This document shows, piece by piece, positions 17,166 to 26,395 of a stretch of DNA of 64,000 nt; within the stretch, counting starts at the first letter, position 1; every line of letters starts with the position of its first letter. The stretch is from assembly GCF_004342005.1 (NCBI RefSeq), contig NZ_SMBX01000007.1, positions 121,831 through 185,830 of the forward strand. The letters run 5' to 3'. Both the position numbers and the translations under genes were made by a program. The stretch comes from Paracandidimonas soli (GTDB taxonomy: Bacteria > Pseudomonadota > Gammaproteobacteria > Burkholderiales > Burkholderiaceae_B). The notes under the pieces were generated by a model. The model worked only from the letters and a program-made list of their open reading frames with translations. It was not told the DNA's origin and made no database searches.

Positions 17166-18282
17166 AGCCTGCCTTGCTTCGCCGCTGCAGCCACCACTGG
17201 TACTGGGGCGGCATCATTTCGAAATCCGGATCTTCGGCTAGCTGCGCCGCGGCATGGTGCGCCCAGAACGGGTTGAACAACAATTCGCGTCCGATGGCGA
17301 CCAAGTCGGCGTCTCCTCGCTCAATGATTGCGTTTGCGTGGCTGGGCTCGATGATCAAGCCGACCGCGGCAGTCGCAATATCGACTGATTTGCGTATCTG
17401 CCTGGCGTAGGACACCTGGAACCCCATGGGCCGCTTGATGGCGGCGGCCGTGGGAGAACGAGTGCCTATCCCGCCCGACGAGCAATCGATCACATCCACG
17501 CCCCGCTTTTTCAGCTCGGCGCACAGGCGCGCAGAGTCGGACAGTGTCCAGCCGCCTTCGTCCACGGCGGAAATACGGAAGAACAAAGGCTTTCCCTCGG
17601 GCCAGGCGCGACGCACGGCAGCAGCAATCTCCAGCGCGAAACGCATGCGGTTCTCAAGGCTGCCGCCCCAACGGTCGCTGCGTCGATTGCAGGCCTCGGA
17701 CAGAAACTGGTGAATCAGATATCCGTGCGCGCCATGCAGTTCAAGCACATCGAAACCAATGCTGTCGGCGCGACGTGCTGCCTGGGCGAAGGCGTCGATC
17801 ACGGTTTCAATATCGCTCTCGGACATTTCGCGCGGCGTCGGCCAGCCCTCCATATACGCAATAGGACTGGGGCCTATCACCTCCCAATGCTGCTGGCCTT
17901 CGATAGGCACGCTCCTGTCCAGGGTGCCATATCCTTCCCAGGGCCGGAGCGTGCCTGCCTTGCGGCCCGCATGGTTGAGCTGGATGCCGGCAGCAGCGCC
18001 CTGGGCATGGATGAAGTCCACAATCCGCGATAACGGCGCCATCTGTTCATCTTTCCAAAGGCCCATGTCGCCCACCGTGCCCAGGCCGCGCCGCTCGACC
18101 TTGGTCGCCTCCGTGAATATCAGACCGACTCCTCCCGCAGCGAATTTGGCGAAATGCGCGAAGTGCCAGTCGGTGACGCTGCCGTCCAGGGCAGCGTACT
18201 GGGCCATGGGGGACAGCATGATGCGGTTTTTCAGTACTATGCCCCGCAAGGCAAGCGGCGAAAATAATTCGGTAGCAGACAT
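17149..18282 (-). CDS. NADH:flavin oxidoreductase, Old Yellow Enzyme family (YqjM-like)
   Basis: About 377 residues from the ATG at 18282, which has AGGAG seven bases upstream. It is a FMN TIM barrel: LFSPLALRGIVLKNRIMLSPMAQY at the start (given here in its conserved parts), GVGLIFTEATKVERRG, and the substrate-binding His pair in FDVLELHGAHGYLIHQFLS. It reduces activated C=C bonds of enones or enoates with NAD(P)H. Within this operon it could saturate an unsaturated acid or ketone. It sits ten bases after the Bug gene and overlaps the SDR gene. Confidence 0.92.
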   Translation of the reverse strand: MSATELFSPLALRGIVLKNRIMLSPMAQYAALDGSVTDWHFAHFAKFAAGGVGLIFTEATKVERRGLGTVGDMGLWKDEQMAPLSRIVDFIHAQGAAAGIQLNHAGRKAGTLRPWEGYGTLDRSVPIEGQQHWEVIGPSPIAYMEGWPTPREMSESDIETVIDAFAQAARRADSIGFDVLELHGAHGYLIHQFLSEACNRRSDRWGGSLENRMRFALEIAAAVRRAWPEGKPLFFRISAVDEGGWTLSDSARLCAELKKRGVDVIDCSSGGIGTRSPTAAAIKRPMGFQVSYARQIRKSVDIATAAVGLIIEPSHANAIIERGDADLVAIGRELLFNPFWAHHAAAQLAEDPDFEMMPPQYQWWLQRRSKAGYGPAA

Positions 18283-18292
18283 TCTTGCACTC

Positions 18293-19258
18293 CTATTCGA
18301 GCTTGATGCCGGTGTCACGGATGAATTGTGCCCATCGGTCGTATTCGGCACGGTGGAAAGCAGCGAAATCGGCTACGCTTCCTCCCATGACTTCGGCTCC
18401 TATACCGGAGAATTTCTGTCCCACGTCGGGAGCCTTCAATGCAGTGTTGATGGCATCGTTCAGCTTCTGGACGACGTCGGGCGGCGTGCCCGCAGGCGCC
18501 CAGATGGCGAACCAGGGCACTACTTCGAAACCTGGCAGTGTCTCGGCCACCGCGGGAACATCGGGCAAGAGAGGGGAACGGGACTTGCTGCTGATAGCCA
18601 GGGGACGGATTGCGTTTGCCTTGATTTGCGTCATCGACGTTCCGATCGTATCGAATATCATCGACACCTGGTTGCCCAGCAACGCCATCATGGCCGGCCC
18701 TCCGCCGTTGTACTGAATATCCCTGATATCCACCTTCGCTTCTTGTTTCAGGAGTTCGATCAGCAACTGGGGCGAAGCGCCTATGCCGGTACTGGCGTGC
18801 GTCAGCTCCCCTGGATTCGCGCGCGCCGTACCCAGCAACTGCGCCAACGATTGGATGGAAGACGAGGCATTCACGGACAACACGCTGGGTACTGCGGCGA
18901 CAGTGCATACGGGAGTAAAGTCTTTCAGTGAGTTATAGGGCAACTCCTTGAACAGGGCGTCATTGACGGCATGAGTGCCGAAAGTCCCCAGGATCAGGGT
19001 ATAGCCATCCGGAGCTTCACGCGCCACGGCTGCCGATCCTACCGTCCCGCCGGCTCCGGCCCGGTTCTGGATCACTACGGGAACCCCCAGCAGCTCGGAC
19101 ATCTTTTGCCCCAACGGGCGGGCGAATACATCCGTCATCCCTCCAGGCGGATATGGCACCACCAGGCGTATCGGCTTGTCGGGCCAGGCCGCTTGCGCGA
19201 TGAAGGGTGCGCAAAGCGCGGCTGCCGCTACAGCTTTCAGTATGTTCATGAATCTCAT
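18293..19258 (-). CDS. Bug-family periplasmic solute receptor
   Basis: About 321 residues from the ATG at 19258 (GAGGAG upstream). The signal peptide (RFMNILKAVAAAALCAPFIA, then QAAW) is followed by PIRLVVPYPPGGMTDVFARP. Lobe motifs are VVIQNRAGAGGTVGS, AREAPDGYTLILG and STGIGASPQLL. It is the second Bug receptor of the same operon (the other is at 25370), which is unusual and suggests uptake of two related substrates or a receptor pair. No permease genes are linked. Confidence 0.92.
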   Translation of the reverse strand: MRFMNILKAVAAAALCAPFIAQAAWPDKPIRLVVPYPPGGMTDVFARPLGQKMSELLGVPVVIQNRAGAGGTVGSAAVAREAPDGYTLILGTFGTHAVNDALFKELPYNSLKDFTPVCTVAAVPSVLSVNASSSIQSLAQLLGTARANPGELTHASTGIGASPQLLIELLKQEAKVDIRDIQYNGGGPAMMALLGNQVSMIFDTIGTSMTQIKANAIRPLAISSKSRSPLLPDVPAVAETLPGFEVVPWFAIWAPAGTPPDVVQKLNDAINTALKAPDVGQKFSGIGAEVMGGSVADFAAFHRAEYDRWAQFIRDTGIKLE

Positions 19259-19302
19259 GACTGTCTCCTCGTTATGGATCTTTTGTCTGTGTTGCGTCGG
19301 AT

Positions 19303-21420
19303 TCAGCCGGTGCGATACACCACCGCGTCCACTGCGACGCACCCGTCTCCCACCGGCCTCAGGATGACGGGATTTAGATCGATGCTGTCGATGTACTGCA
19401 AGGGATCGGCCATCAGGTCCTGCACCCGCATGACACTGTCCACGAAGGCCTCCACGTCCAGTTCGGGTTCGCCCCGTACGCCTTGCAGCAATGGCGCCAT
19501 GCGCAGCGATGCAAGGCCCGACTTGACGTCTTCGCGAGAGAATGGCGGCAGCAGCATGGCGACATCCGGCAGCGCTTCCACGTATTTGCCTCCGGCGCCG
19601 AATACCACGACAGGTCCGAATAGCGGATCGCGGTGCGCGCCAATCATCATTTCGTGGATCCCCTTGGCCATCCGGGCCACAATCGCACGTACCGGCAGGA
19701 GCCCATGACTTTGCATTGCGGCCGAGACATCACGCCATGCTTGCCTGACGGATGTCTCATCGCGCAGATCCAGATGCACCAGTCCCAGTTCAGTCTTGTG
19801 CGCTACGCTGGCTGAGCAACCTTTCAGTACAACGGGCCCACCCATGGCCTGAAATGCGTGCACCGCTGACTCCTCCGAGTCGCATTCCTGATGCGGTATC
19901 GTGCAGATCTTTGCTTTTGCCAACAGAGCAAGACTGCCCGCCTCGTCCAGCATGCTTGCTTCACCCGCAAGCGTTTCGCATACGCCCACGTAAGGAATGC
20001 AACCCGCGGCGATCCGCCGATTCATACTCTCGACCAGGCCCCAGTGAGCGACGAAACGGCCCAGCGCTTGCACAGCGTCTGTTTCCGTCTCGAACGTAGG
20101 CACGCCCTGGGCGCGAAATGCGTCCCTGACGCTGGGCTGCGCCGCGGAGCACAGGAACGGGCGCTGCGTTTCCTCAATGCAAGCCGCCGCATCGCGGGAG
20201 TAGCGCGGCACGTCGTATCCAGCGCCCGAGACCGGCAGCCCGGTCAGGAAAGCATCAATACCGGGTTCGGCCGCAAGCGCCTTCAGCGTACGTCCGAACA
20301 GGCTGCTGTCAGTCAGCATTGCGCCGGTCAGATCGATAGGGTTGTTGGGCAATGCGATTGGCGGCAGAGCTTCGCGCAGCTTGGCCACTGTGCCATCGGA
20401 AAAATTCGCCAGAGACAGGCCGGTAGATGCGATTGCATCCGCCGCCATCACACAGGTGGCGCCCGAAGTACTGATGGCAACCACCCGCTTCCCGCGAGGG
20501 CGCCATCCCTTCAGGTATAGCTCGACACCGTCCACCATTTCGCGCATGTCCTTGGCGCGCAGGATGCCGTGCTGCCGGAAAAAGGCATCGACCACCCTGT
20601 CTTCGCTGGCCAGTGCACCGGTATGCGACTGCGCGGCCGCCTGGCCGGCGGCCGTGCGCCCGCTCTTTATCGCCATGATGAACAATCCGCGCTCTCGTGC
20701 GACAGCCGCCGCCTGAGCCAGTCTGTGCGGATCTGGAAGGCCTTCCAGATACAACAGCAATACTTTCAGGGCTGGATCCTCAGCCACGATTGTTGCCATC
20801 TCGCACGCAGTGACATCGCAGTCGTTGCCTGTGGCATGGCTATGGCGTATCCCGATACCGCGCTGGCGCAGCAAACCGTACGGAACCACGCTCATTGCGC
20901 CGCTTTGGCTGATGATGCCGACCGGTCCGTCCATTGGCGGCACTTCGACGAACATCGTCGAAAAGCTGGCAATGGCTCCAGTGCCGAAATTGGCAATGCC
21001 TTGGGAGTTCGGTCCGATGATGCGCATGCCATGAGCCTGCGCTCTTGCGACCATCTCGCGCTCTTTCTGCTTGCCGTTCACAGGATCGCTCTCTGTCAGC
21101 CCCCCAGTCATCACCACTGCGATCTTGACGCCGGCTTGGCCACAGGCGTCGATGGCGTCGAATGCGGCCTGGCCAGCGACGGCGATAATCGCGAGGTCGG
21201 GTGTTTCCGGCAGATCCTCCAGCGCTGCCCATGTAGGCAAACCCTGGGTTTCCGTGCGTTTCGGATTGATGGGGTAGATCTTCCCCCGGAAGCCGAACTG
21301 CGTCAGGAAGCGCAGCGGGCGCCCCCCTACTTTGTTGGGGTTTTCCGATGCGCCGATGATGGCGATCGATCGGGGATCGAGCGCAGTACGCAAGAGTGCC
21401 GTGCAATGAGATATATCCAT
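19303..21420 (-). CDS. Acyl-CoA synthetase, NDP-forming type (fused alpha-beta)
   Basis: A 705-residue ligase. In order: a CoA-binding Rossmann domain (SIAIIGASENPNKVGGRPL), a ligase-CoA domain with GPNSQGIANFG, the phospho-His loop in AAAQSHTGALASEDRV near residue 260, and an ATP-grasp domain at the C-terminus (about residues 485-700: GGPVVLKGCSASVAHKTELG). It activates a carboxylic acid to its CoA thioester and forms ADP and phosphate. It gives the operon a second way of CoA activation besides the CoA-transferase at 26396. It starts four bases after the thiolase-like gene. Confidence 0.9.
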   Translation of the reverse strand: MDISHCTALLRTALDPRSIAIIGASENPNKVGGRPLRFLTQFGFRGKIYPINPKRTETQGLPTWAALEDLPETPDLAIIAVAGQAAFDAIDACGQAGVKIAVVMTGGLTESDPVNGKQKEREMVARAQAHGMRIIGPNSQGIANFGTGAIASFSTMFVEVPPMDGPVGIISQSGAMSVVPYGLLRQRGIGIRHSHATGNDCDVTACEMATIVAEDPALKVLLLYLEGLPDPHRLAQAAAVARERGLFIMAIKSGRTAAGQAAAQSHTGALASEDRVVDAFFRQHGILRAKDMREMVDGVELYLKGWRPRGKRVVAISTSGATCVMAADAIASTGLSLANFSDGTVAKLREALPPIALPNNPIDLTGAMLTDSSLFGRTLKALAAEPGIDAFLTGLPVSGAGYDVPRYSRDAAACIEETQRPFLCSAAQPSVRDAFRAQGVPTFETETDAVQALGRFVAHWGLVESMNRRIAAGCIPYVGVCETLAGEASMLDEAGSLALLAKAKICTIPHQECDSEESAVHAFQAMGGPVVLKGCSASVAHKTELGLVHLDLRDETSVRQAWRDVSAAMQSHGLLPVRAIVARMAKGIHEMMIGAHRDPLFGPVVVFGAGGKYVEALPDVAMLLPPFSREDVKSGLASLRMAPLLQGVRGEPELDVEAFVDSVMRVQDLMADPLQYIDSIDLNPVILRPVGDGCVAVDAVVYRTG

Positions 21421-21424
21421 GTTG

Positions 21425-22963
21425 TCAGTCGGGCGTGAAAAGATTGAGGCCGCCCCGCTGTGTCACGGTGCCGGCGCGGCCAAGGCTTTCACGCGCTTGA
21501 AGATCGTTGAGCGTGGCGAGATCGTCGGGTGTATTGGCTATGAAGCGTTCGTTTGTCGCGGCCAGGCGTCCCAGAACAATGGCAAAAGAGGGACCGCTCC
21601 GATCATGCATCACGGTATAGGTTTCGATGACTGCGCGGCCCGCTGGCTGGCGGGCGACGGGCGCCGCCGGCAGGCGATCCAGCTCGGCCTGCAGCATTGC
21701 CGGCGCAGCCCTTTCCCACGGTTGCCGAGGAGGCGTAGTGGAATAGATTCCGTAGGAATGCTTGGTGACCCAATTGCCGTTTGCCGTGATCAGTCCTCGC
21801 TTGCCAGGCGCGGCGCGCAGCCTGCGCATCATTTCGCAAATGGACAGAACGACATAACTGTTGCCGGGACCGCCAAAATAGACGAGACCTCCTGTCACTG
21901 TCAGGTTTCGATGGTCGTCTTCCTTGATCCCCAGCTCCTTGCAGGCAATCTCGACTGCCGATGGAAAGCAGCTATAGATATCCAGAATGTCGATATCCCC
22001 AATGCCGCACCCAGCCATGTCCAGAGCCTGCCGGGACGCCGCCCGCATTGCGGGGGATGAGTGCAGATCGTAGCGTTCGGATGTGTACCAAGTGTCGTGC
22101 GCGTCAGCGCAACCATGCAGGTAAACCCACTTTTCCCGAGGAATGCCGCACTCCTGGGCAACCTGGACCGATGTGACGATGAATGCGGCAGCCTGGTCTA
22201 TAAAGGCATTCGAGACCATGAAGCGCGAGTAGGGAAATCCGATCCAGCGGTTTTCCTCATCGACAGCGGACAACCTTTCGGCCGACCAGCCTGCGCGGCG
22301 CGTGGCCAGCGGATTCTGGCGAGCCACGTCGGCGAACCGCGCCATCAGTCTTGCCATGCTTTGCATATGCTCGTCGACCGAAGCCTTTCGCTGGCCGCGT
22401 ATTGCATTCTCGAAAAGAGGATACATGGCAATGGCCGCCCGCATGCCATGGCGGTCTTCTTCATCGTTCCAGCCTCGGCGTGGATCACCGATCAGTTCTG
22501 GTGCCCCTCCCGGGTCTTCGTGCCAGGAAATGTCGGACTGGGCGCGCTCCAGCGCATGTTGCGTCCGCAGGGCTTCTCCGCCCGCCACCAGCGCCGCGCG
22601 CATTTCGCCACGCGAGATAGCCTCGGCGAAGTCGTTCACGAGGTATTGCGGCATATTGCCGCCGTTCCATGTATAGATATACCGCTTGGCATTCAGGCCA
22701 AGCCGATCCGCCAGGCTCTTGGGCGGATTGCTCGACCCGCCCAGCCGGGTGGCGAATCGATGCGACGTATCCGCATACGAGCGCAGCATTGCCACCGTAT
22801 CGATGGAGCCGATAATGTCGGTCGACTGCGTATCGGCCAGTGCCAGGCGCGCGGCCTGGGCGATCAGATCGTACGGGGATCGCCCCAACGATGCCGGCGT
22901 ATCAGTGTCGGTCAGGTCTCCAACCCCAACGATAATGGGCGCGCGCGGGTTCAAGGCGCTCAT
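21425..22963 (-). CDS. Thiolase-like protein (acetyl-CoA acetyltransferase homologue)
   Basis: About 512 residues from the ATG at 22963, which overlaps the SDR stop (ATGA). Family features are APIIVGVGDLTDTDT, WNGGNMPQYLVNDFAEAI, LVAGGEALR, VYLHGCADAHDTWYTSER and the C-terminal GGLVYFGGPGNSYV. The segment where ordinary thiolases have the nucleophilic Cys reads GGNMPQ, so classic Claisen chemistry through that Cys is doubtful. Such proteins usually occur in beta-oxidation-like clusters for unusual acids or side chains. The substrate is unknown. Confidence 0.8.
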   Translation of the reverse strand: MSALNPRAPIIVGVGDLTDTDTPASLGRSPYDLIAQAARLALADTQSTDIIGSIDTVAMLRSYADTSHRFATRLGGSSNPPKSLADRLGLNAKRYIYTWNGGNMPQYLVNDFAEAISRGEMRAALVAGGEALRTQHALERAQSDISWHEDPGGAPELIGDPRRGWNDEEDRHGMRAAIAMYPLFENAIRGQRKASVDEHMQSMARLMARFADVARQNPLATRRAGWSAERLSAVDEENRWIGFPYSRFMVSNAFIDQAAAFIVTSVQVAQECGIPREKWVYLHGCADAHDTWYTSERYDLHSSPAMRAASRQALDMAGCGIGDIDILDIYSCFPSAVEIACKELGIKEDDHRNLTVTGGLVYFGGPGNSYVVLSICEMMRRLRAAPGKRGLITANGNWVTKHSYGIYSTTPPRQPWERAAPAMLQAELDRLPAAPVARQPAGRAVIETYTVMHDRSGPSFAIVLGRLAATNERFIANTPDDLATLNDLQARESLGRAGTVTQRGGLNLFTPD

Positions 22964-23679
22964 ATCAGCCCGCCATTGGGCTGCACGATCTGTCCGTGCA
23001 CCCACGATGCCTTGTCCGACACCAGGAATGCCACGACTTGAGCTATTTCACCCGGCGAGCCGATGCGATTGAACGGACTCATGGCAGCCGATCGCTGCCT
23101 GGCCTCATCGGTCTTTCCGGCGCGGAACAAATCGGTGTCCACCGGGCCAGGCGCTACGGCATTGACTCGCACGCCGCGAGGCGCCAGTTCCTTGGCCATG
23201 GCGCGCACCAGGCATTCGACTGCCGCCTTGGATGCACTGTACGGTCCGAGGCCCGCCGCGGCATGGCGCACCAGCGAGGTGGTCAGCGCCACTACCGATC
23301 CACCATCGACGACTTGCTGCCCGGCGTGACGCAGGATATTGAACGCACCTACGATGTTGATTTCGACCAGCTTGCGGAAGTTGTCGCTATCGAACTGATG
23401 GACGGGAGCGGGCGGTACGTTGATGCCGGCATTGGCCACTACGCAGTGCGGCTGCGTACCGAAGTCTCGCGTCACGTCGGAGAATACCTTGGCCACCTGA
23501 GCGTCATCGGCGATATCCACCTGATAGGACATCACCCGACTACCGCCTTCCAAGGGCTGTGCCGGTTTGCTGGATACATAGGTAAATGCCACATCGAAGC
23601 CGTCATTGGCCAATGCCTGGACGCAGGCGGCGCCGATGCCACGGGATCCGCCAAACACCAAGGCCAGTTTCTTGTTCAT
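22960..23679 (-). CDS. Classical SDR (3-oxoacyl-ACP reductase-like)
   Basis: A 239-residue short-chain dehydrogenase. The cofactor motif is LALVFGGSRGIGAACVQAL, and VVANAGINVPP and the catalytic Ser followed by YSASKAAVE are present. It ends SWVHGQIVQPNGGLI, the normal family end. It probably oxidises a 3-hydroxyacyl-CoA to supply the thiolase-like enzyme whose gene overlaps its stop. A 95-nt gap without a recognisable signal separates it from the DUF35 gene upstream. Confidence 0.88.
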   Translation of the reverse strand: MNKKLALVFGGSRGIGAACVQALANDGFDVAFTYVSSKPAQPLEGGSRVMSYQVDIADDAQVAKVFSDVTRDFGTQPHCVVANAGINVPPAPVHQFDSDNFRKLVEINIVGAFNILRHAGQQVVDGGSVVALTTSLVRHAAAGLGPYSASKAAVECLVRAMAKELAPRGVRVNAVAPGPVDTDLFRAGKTDEARQRSAAMSPFNRIGSPGEIAQVVAFLVSDKASWVHGQIVQPNGGLI

Positions 23680-23774
23680 GTCGAGTCCTCTTTCAATTTT
23701 TCCGCGACCGGGAATGGCGCGCTGATGCTCATGATGGGTACCGCTCCTGATCGGGCGGCATGTAAAGCTCGCCC

Positions 23775-24182
23775 TCAGGCAGGGCCGGAGGCTGCTTCGA
23801 ACCAGAACGGGTGGTCCTCGCCATTTTTCTCCGGCCAGGCAATGCGCATACGCATGCCCAGCTGCCATCCGTCTTCTCCCGCACCGCCCAGGGGAGCGAA
23901 AATACGCGGGCCTTCGTCCAGCTTGATCAGGCCCTCCCAGTAAGGGATCCGGTCGGCAAAGCCCGCTGCTGCAAAATGCGTGCGCGTGGCGGCGATCAGG
24001 ACTCCGTATCCCGATGCTTTGCGCCATTGCAATTGCTCCGTCGTATGCAAGCTGATCGGCCGCGGATAGAATTGGTAGCGGTCGGCCCCGGCATCGTACT
24101 GAAGCAGCAGTTCGCGTCGCGCAATGGCTTCCCAGAAGGGCCGCGATGTGTCGGTGATGATCAGAGGTGCTTTATTGCTCAT
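23775..24182 (-). CDS. DUF35 OB-fold protein lacking the zinc ribbon
   Basis: A 135-residue protein that starts within the thiolase stop (ATGA overlap). The layout is that of DUF35/ChsH2-type partners of SCP-2-like thiolases or aldolases: an N-terminal helix (SRPFWEAIARRELLLQ), the ribbon position (YDAGADRYQFYPRPISL) and a C-terminal OB fold (YGVLIAATRTHFAAAGFADR). Homologues carry four Cys in the ribbon; here none is present. The partner gene next door supports a thiolase/DUF35 complex. Confidence 0.75.
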   Translation of the reverse strand: MSNKAPLIITDTSRPFWEAIARRELLLQYDAGADRYQFYPRPISLHTTEQLQWRKASGYGVLIAATRTHFAAAGFADRIPYWEGLIKLDEGPRIFAPLGGAGEDGWQLGMRMRIAWPEKNGEDHPFWFEAASGPA

Positions 24183-25357
24183 GCTCCTGCCTCCAGGGCG
24201 AGTGCGCTGCTGCACCCCCAGTTGCGGGCGTACTGAAGGACGCCGATGCCTGTCACCAGGGCGTTCTGGGCCGAGCGCAATTGACGCGGCCCGGCGCGGC
24301 CCAGCAATTGGGCAACGGCCTCGTACAGATTCACTCCACCGCCAGCCAGGCCAGGCTGGCCCGCCGATATTTGGCCGCCTCCCGTATTGATCGGCAAAGT
24401 CCCCCGCAACCCGATATCGGTATCCAGAATGAAGGATTCCGCCTGGCCGGTCCCGCAGAACCCGATTTGCTCCAGCTGCAGGATCAGCGCTATGTAGAAA
24501 TCGTCGTATGGATGAAACGACTGCACGTCTGAAGGACGCCAACCCGCCGCCTTCAGGCAGGCAGGGCCGACTTCGGAAAACCCGGTCACGGTGATGTCGT
24601 CAATCTCGCCGCGTGGATCGAAATTCAATCGCTCGCGATAGGCCACCGGATGCACGAACTGCTTCATCCCCAGCGAGCGGGCCATCTTGGTTGACATCAC
24701 CATGAAGGCATTGGCTCCGTCGCACCGCATGACGCAGTCCAGCAGCCTCAATGGCTCAGAAATCATGCGCGAGGCAAGGTATTCGTCTTCGGACAGAGGA
24801 GTACGCAATGCCTCGCATGCCAGATCGTTGAGCAGGGCGCCGGCCCGTTGGGTGACTGCCAGCTTGGCCATGCCGCGCTCGGGCAATCCATATCGGGCTG
24901 CATAGGCGGATGACAGCAATCCGAACGATACCGGCAGCCCATAGCCGAACGGGTCGCAGAATTCCTGCCGATAGCCGCTTTGCACCGTCGTAAAGCGGGT
25001 GGACGGGGCATCAGCAGCCAAGCAGACCGCGACCTCGCACAACCCCGAATGTATAGCGGCTGCGGCGCGAGCAATATTCCCAGCCACAGAGCATCCGCCG
25101 ATATCGGAGACCTGCGCCCATTTCACGGACAGACCCAATGTTTCGCAAACCACGCTGGTCCAGAATGCGTTGCCCGCCTCGGCATTGGCCAGGGTGCTGG
25201 CAAAGCCGTCGATTCGATCTCGCTCAACGCCGGTCTGCTCGATCAGCGCGGCCAGGGCCTCGCCGCCGAGTTCCAGCGCTGTCTTTCCGCTGCGCTTGGC
25301 CAATTTGGTTTGCACGCAGCCGACGATAGCGATGTCTCTATCTTGCAGCCATTCCAT
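24179..25357 (-). CDS. SCP-2-type thiolase-like protein
   Basis: A 392-residue thiolase-fold protein. Landmarks are IAIVGCVQTKLAKRSGKT at the N-terminus, DIGGCSVAGNIARAAAAI with a Cys at the nucleophile region near residue 88, SFHPYDDFYIALILQLE, and the C-terminal NTGGGQISAGQPGLAGGG where most thiolases have GHPxGAxG. The usual His in that motif is Gln. Together with the overlapping DUF35 gene this matches the SCP-x/Ltp2-like pairs that cleave branched or steroid side-chain acyl-CoAs by thiolysis or retro-aldol chemistry. Which reaction it catalyses is uncertain. Confidence 0.82.
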   Translation of the reverse strand: MEWLQDRDIAIVGCVQTKLAKRSGKTALELGGEALAALIEQTGVERDRIDGFASTLANAEAGNAFWTSVVCETLGLSVKWAQVSDIGGCSVAGNIARAAAAIHSGLCEVAVCLAADAPSTRFTTVQSGYRQEFCDPFGYGLPVSFGLLSSAYAARYGLPERGMAKLAVTQRAGALLNDLACEALRTPLSEDEYLASRMISEPLRLLDCVMRCDGANAFMVMSTKMARSLGMKQFVHPVAYRERLNFDPRGEIDDITVTGFSEVGPACLKAAGWRPSDVQSFHPYDDFYIALILQLEQIGFCGTGQAESFILDTDIGLRGTLPINTGGGQISAGQPGLAGGGVNLYEAVAQLLGRAGPRQLRSAQNALVTGIGVLQYARNWGCSSALALEAGA

Positions 25358-25369
25358 GTCGTTCCACCT

Positions 25370-26365
25370 TTAGCCATTACGCAGGTTGAGTTTCTTTATG
25401 ATCGGACGCCACATGTCTATATCGCTCCGGATAAGCGCATCGAATTCCTGCGGCGTACCCGTCTTGACGGTCAGGCCCAGCCCTTCGACGCGAGCCGCCA
25501 GTGCGGGATCGCCAAGTACCTTGGCAATGTCGGCGTTCAGTTGCTGTACCACCGCGGCATCCATGCTTGCCGGCCCCAGGATGCCGAACCAGTTTCCGGT
25601 GGCGTAGTCGGACACACCGCTTTCGGCGACGGTGGGCACATCCTTCAATAGCGAGGAGCGAGTACCACCGGTGACGGCCAGCGCCGTTACTCGACCGGCT
25701 TCAATTTGCGCCCGGGCGCCGGGCACGGTATTAATGCTCAATGGGATCTGGCCACCGGCCAGCGCAACGATGGACTCCTGGTCTCCCTTGTAATGCACCG
25801 GCGTCATTGGCACCCCGGTCATGGACGACAACAGCTCCCCGGCCAGGTGCACGGATGTCCCCACACCGGCCGTGCCGTAGGACAAGCCGTTCGGATCGGC
25901 CTTGCCTGCTTCCAACGCCTGCTTCAGCGTCGTGTAGCCACTGGCTTTGCTGGCAAGCACCACGTTCGATATATCCGCTACCTGGCTGATGGGCGTGAAA
26001 TCCGCCAGCGTGTCATAGGGCAGCTTCTGGTAGACCAGATCATTGATGGAGTGCGCGCTGGTCACGATGATCAGGGTCCTGCCATCCGGCTTGGACTGAG
26101 CCGCTTCGCGCGAGGCGATTGTCCCTGCCGCACCGGGGCGATTCTCCACGACAACCGGAGCCTTCCACAGCTCACCCAGTTTTTCCGCCAGCTGCCGCGC
26201 CATGATGTCCGTGGCGCCGCCCGCGGCATACGGAACCAGCAAACGCGTGGCGCCTCGATCGCCCTGTGCGCTTGCACTGGCGGGGGCCAGGAAAGAACCC
26301 GCAAAAAACGCTGCGGATATCGCCACAAGAGCCCGTTTTTTCATGTTTGTCGTCTTCACTTTCAT
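25370..26365 (-). CDS. Bug-family periplasmic solute receptor
   Basis: A 331-residue exported receptor. The signal peptide (MKKRALVAISAAFFAGSFLA, then PASASAQ) precedes TRLLVPYAAGGATDIMARQL. VVVENRPGAAGTIAS, SKPDGRTLIIVTS and GTAGVGTSVHLAGE are the standard lobe motifs. AAGGAGAT precedes the upstream ATG at 26365; a second ATG lies seven codons in. It is the first of two Bug genes in the operon and sits between the CoA-transferase and thiolase genes. Confidence 0.92.
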   Translation of the reverse strand: MKVKTTNMKKRALVAISAAFFAGSFLAPASASAQGDRGATRLLVPYAAGGATDIMARQLAEKLGELWKAPVVVENRPGAAGTIASREAAQSKPDGRTLIIVTSAHSINDLVYQKLPYDTLADFTPISQVADISNVVLASKASGYTTLKQALEAGKADPNGLSYGTAGVGTSVHLAGELLSSMTGVPMTPVHYKGDQESIVALAGGQIPLSINTVPGARAQIEAGRVTALAVTGGTRSSLLKDVPTVAESGVSDYATGNWFGILGPASMDAAVVQQLNADIAKVLGDPALAARVEGLGLTVKTGTPQEFDALIRSDIDMWRPIIKKLNLRNG

Positions 26366-26395
26366 ATCTCCTTCGCACCGCTCGACCGGTGAGCT

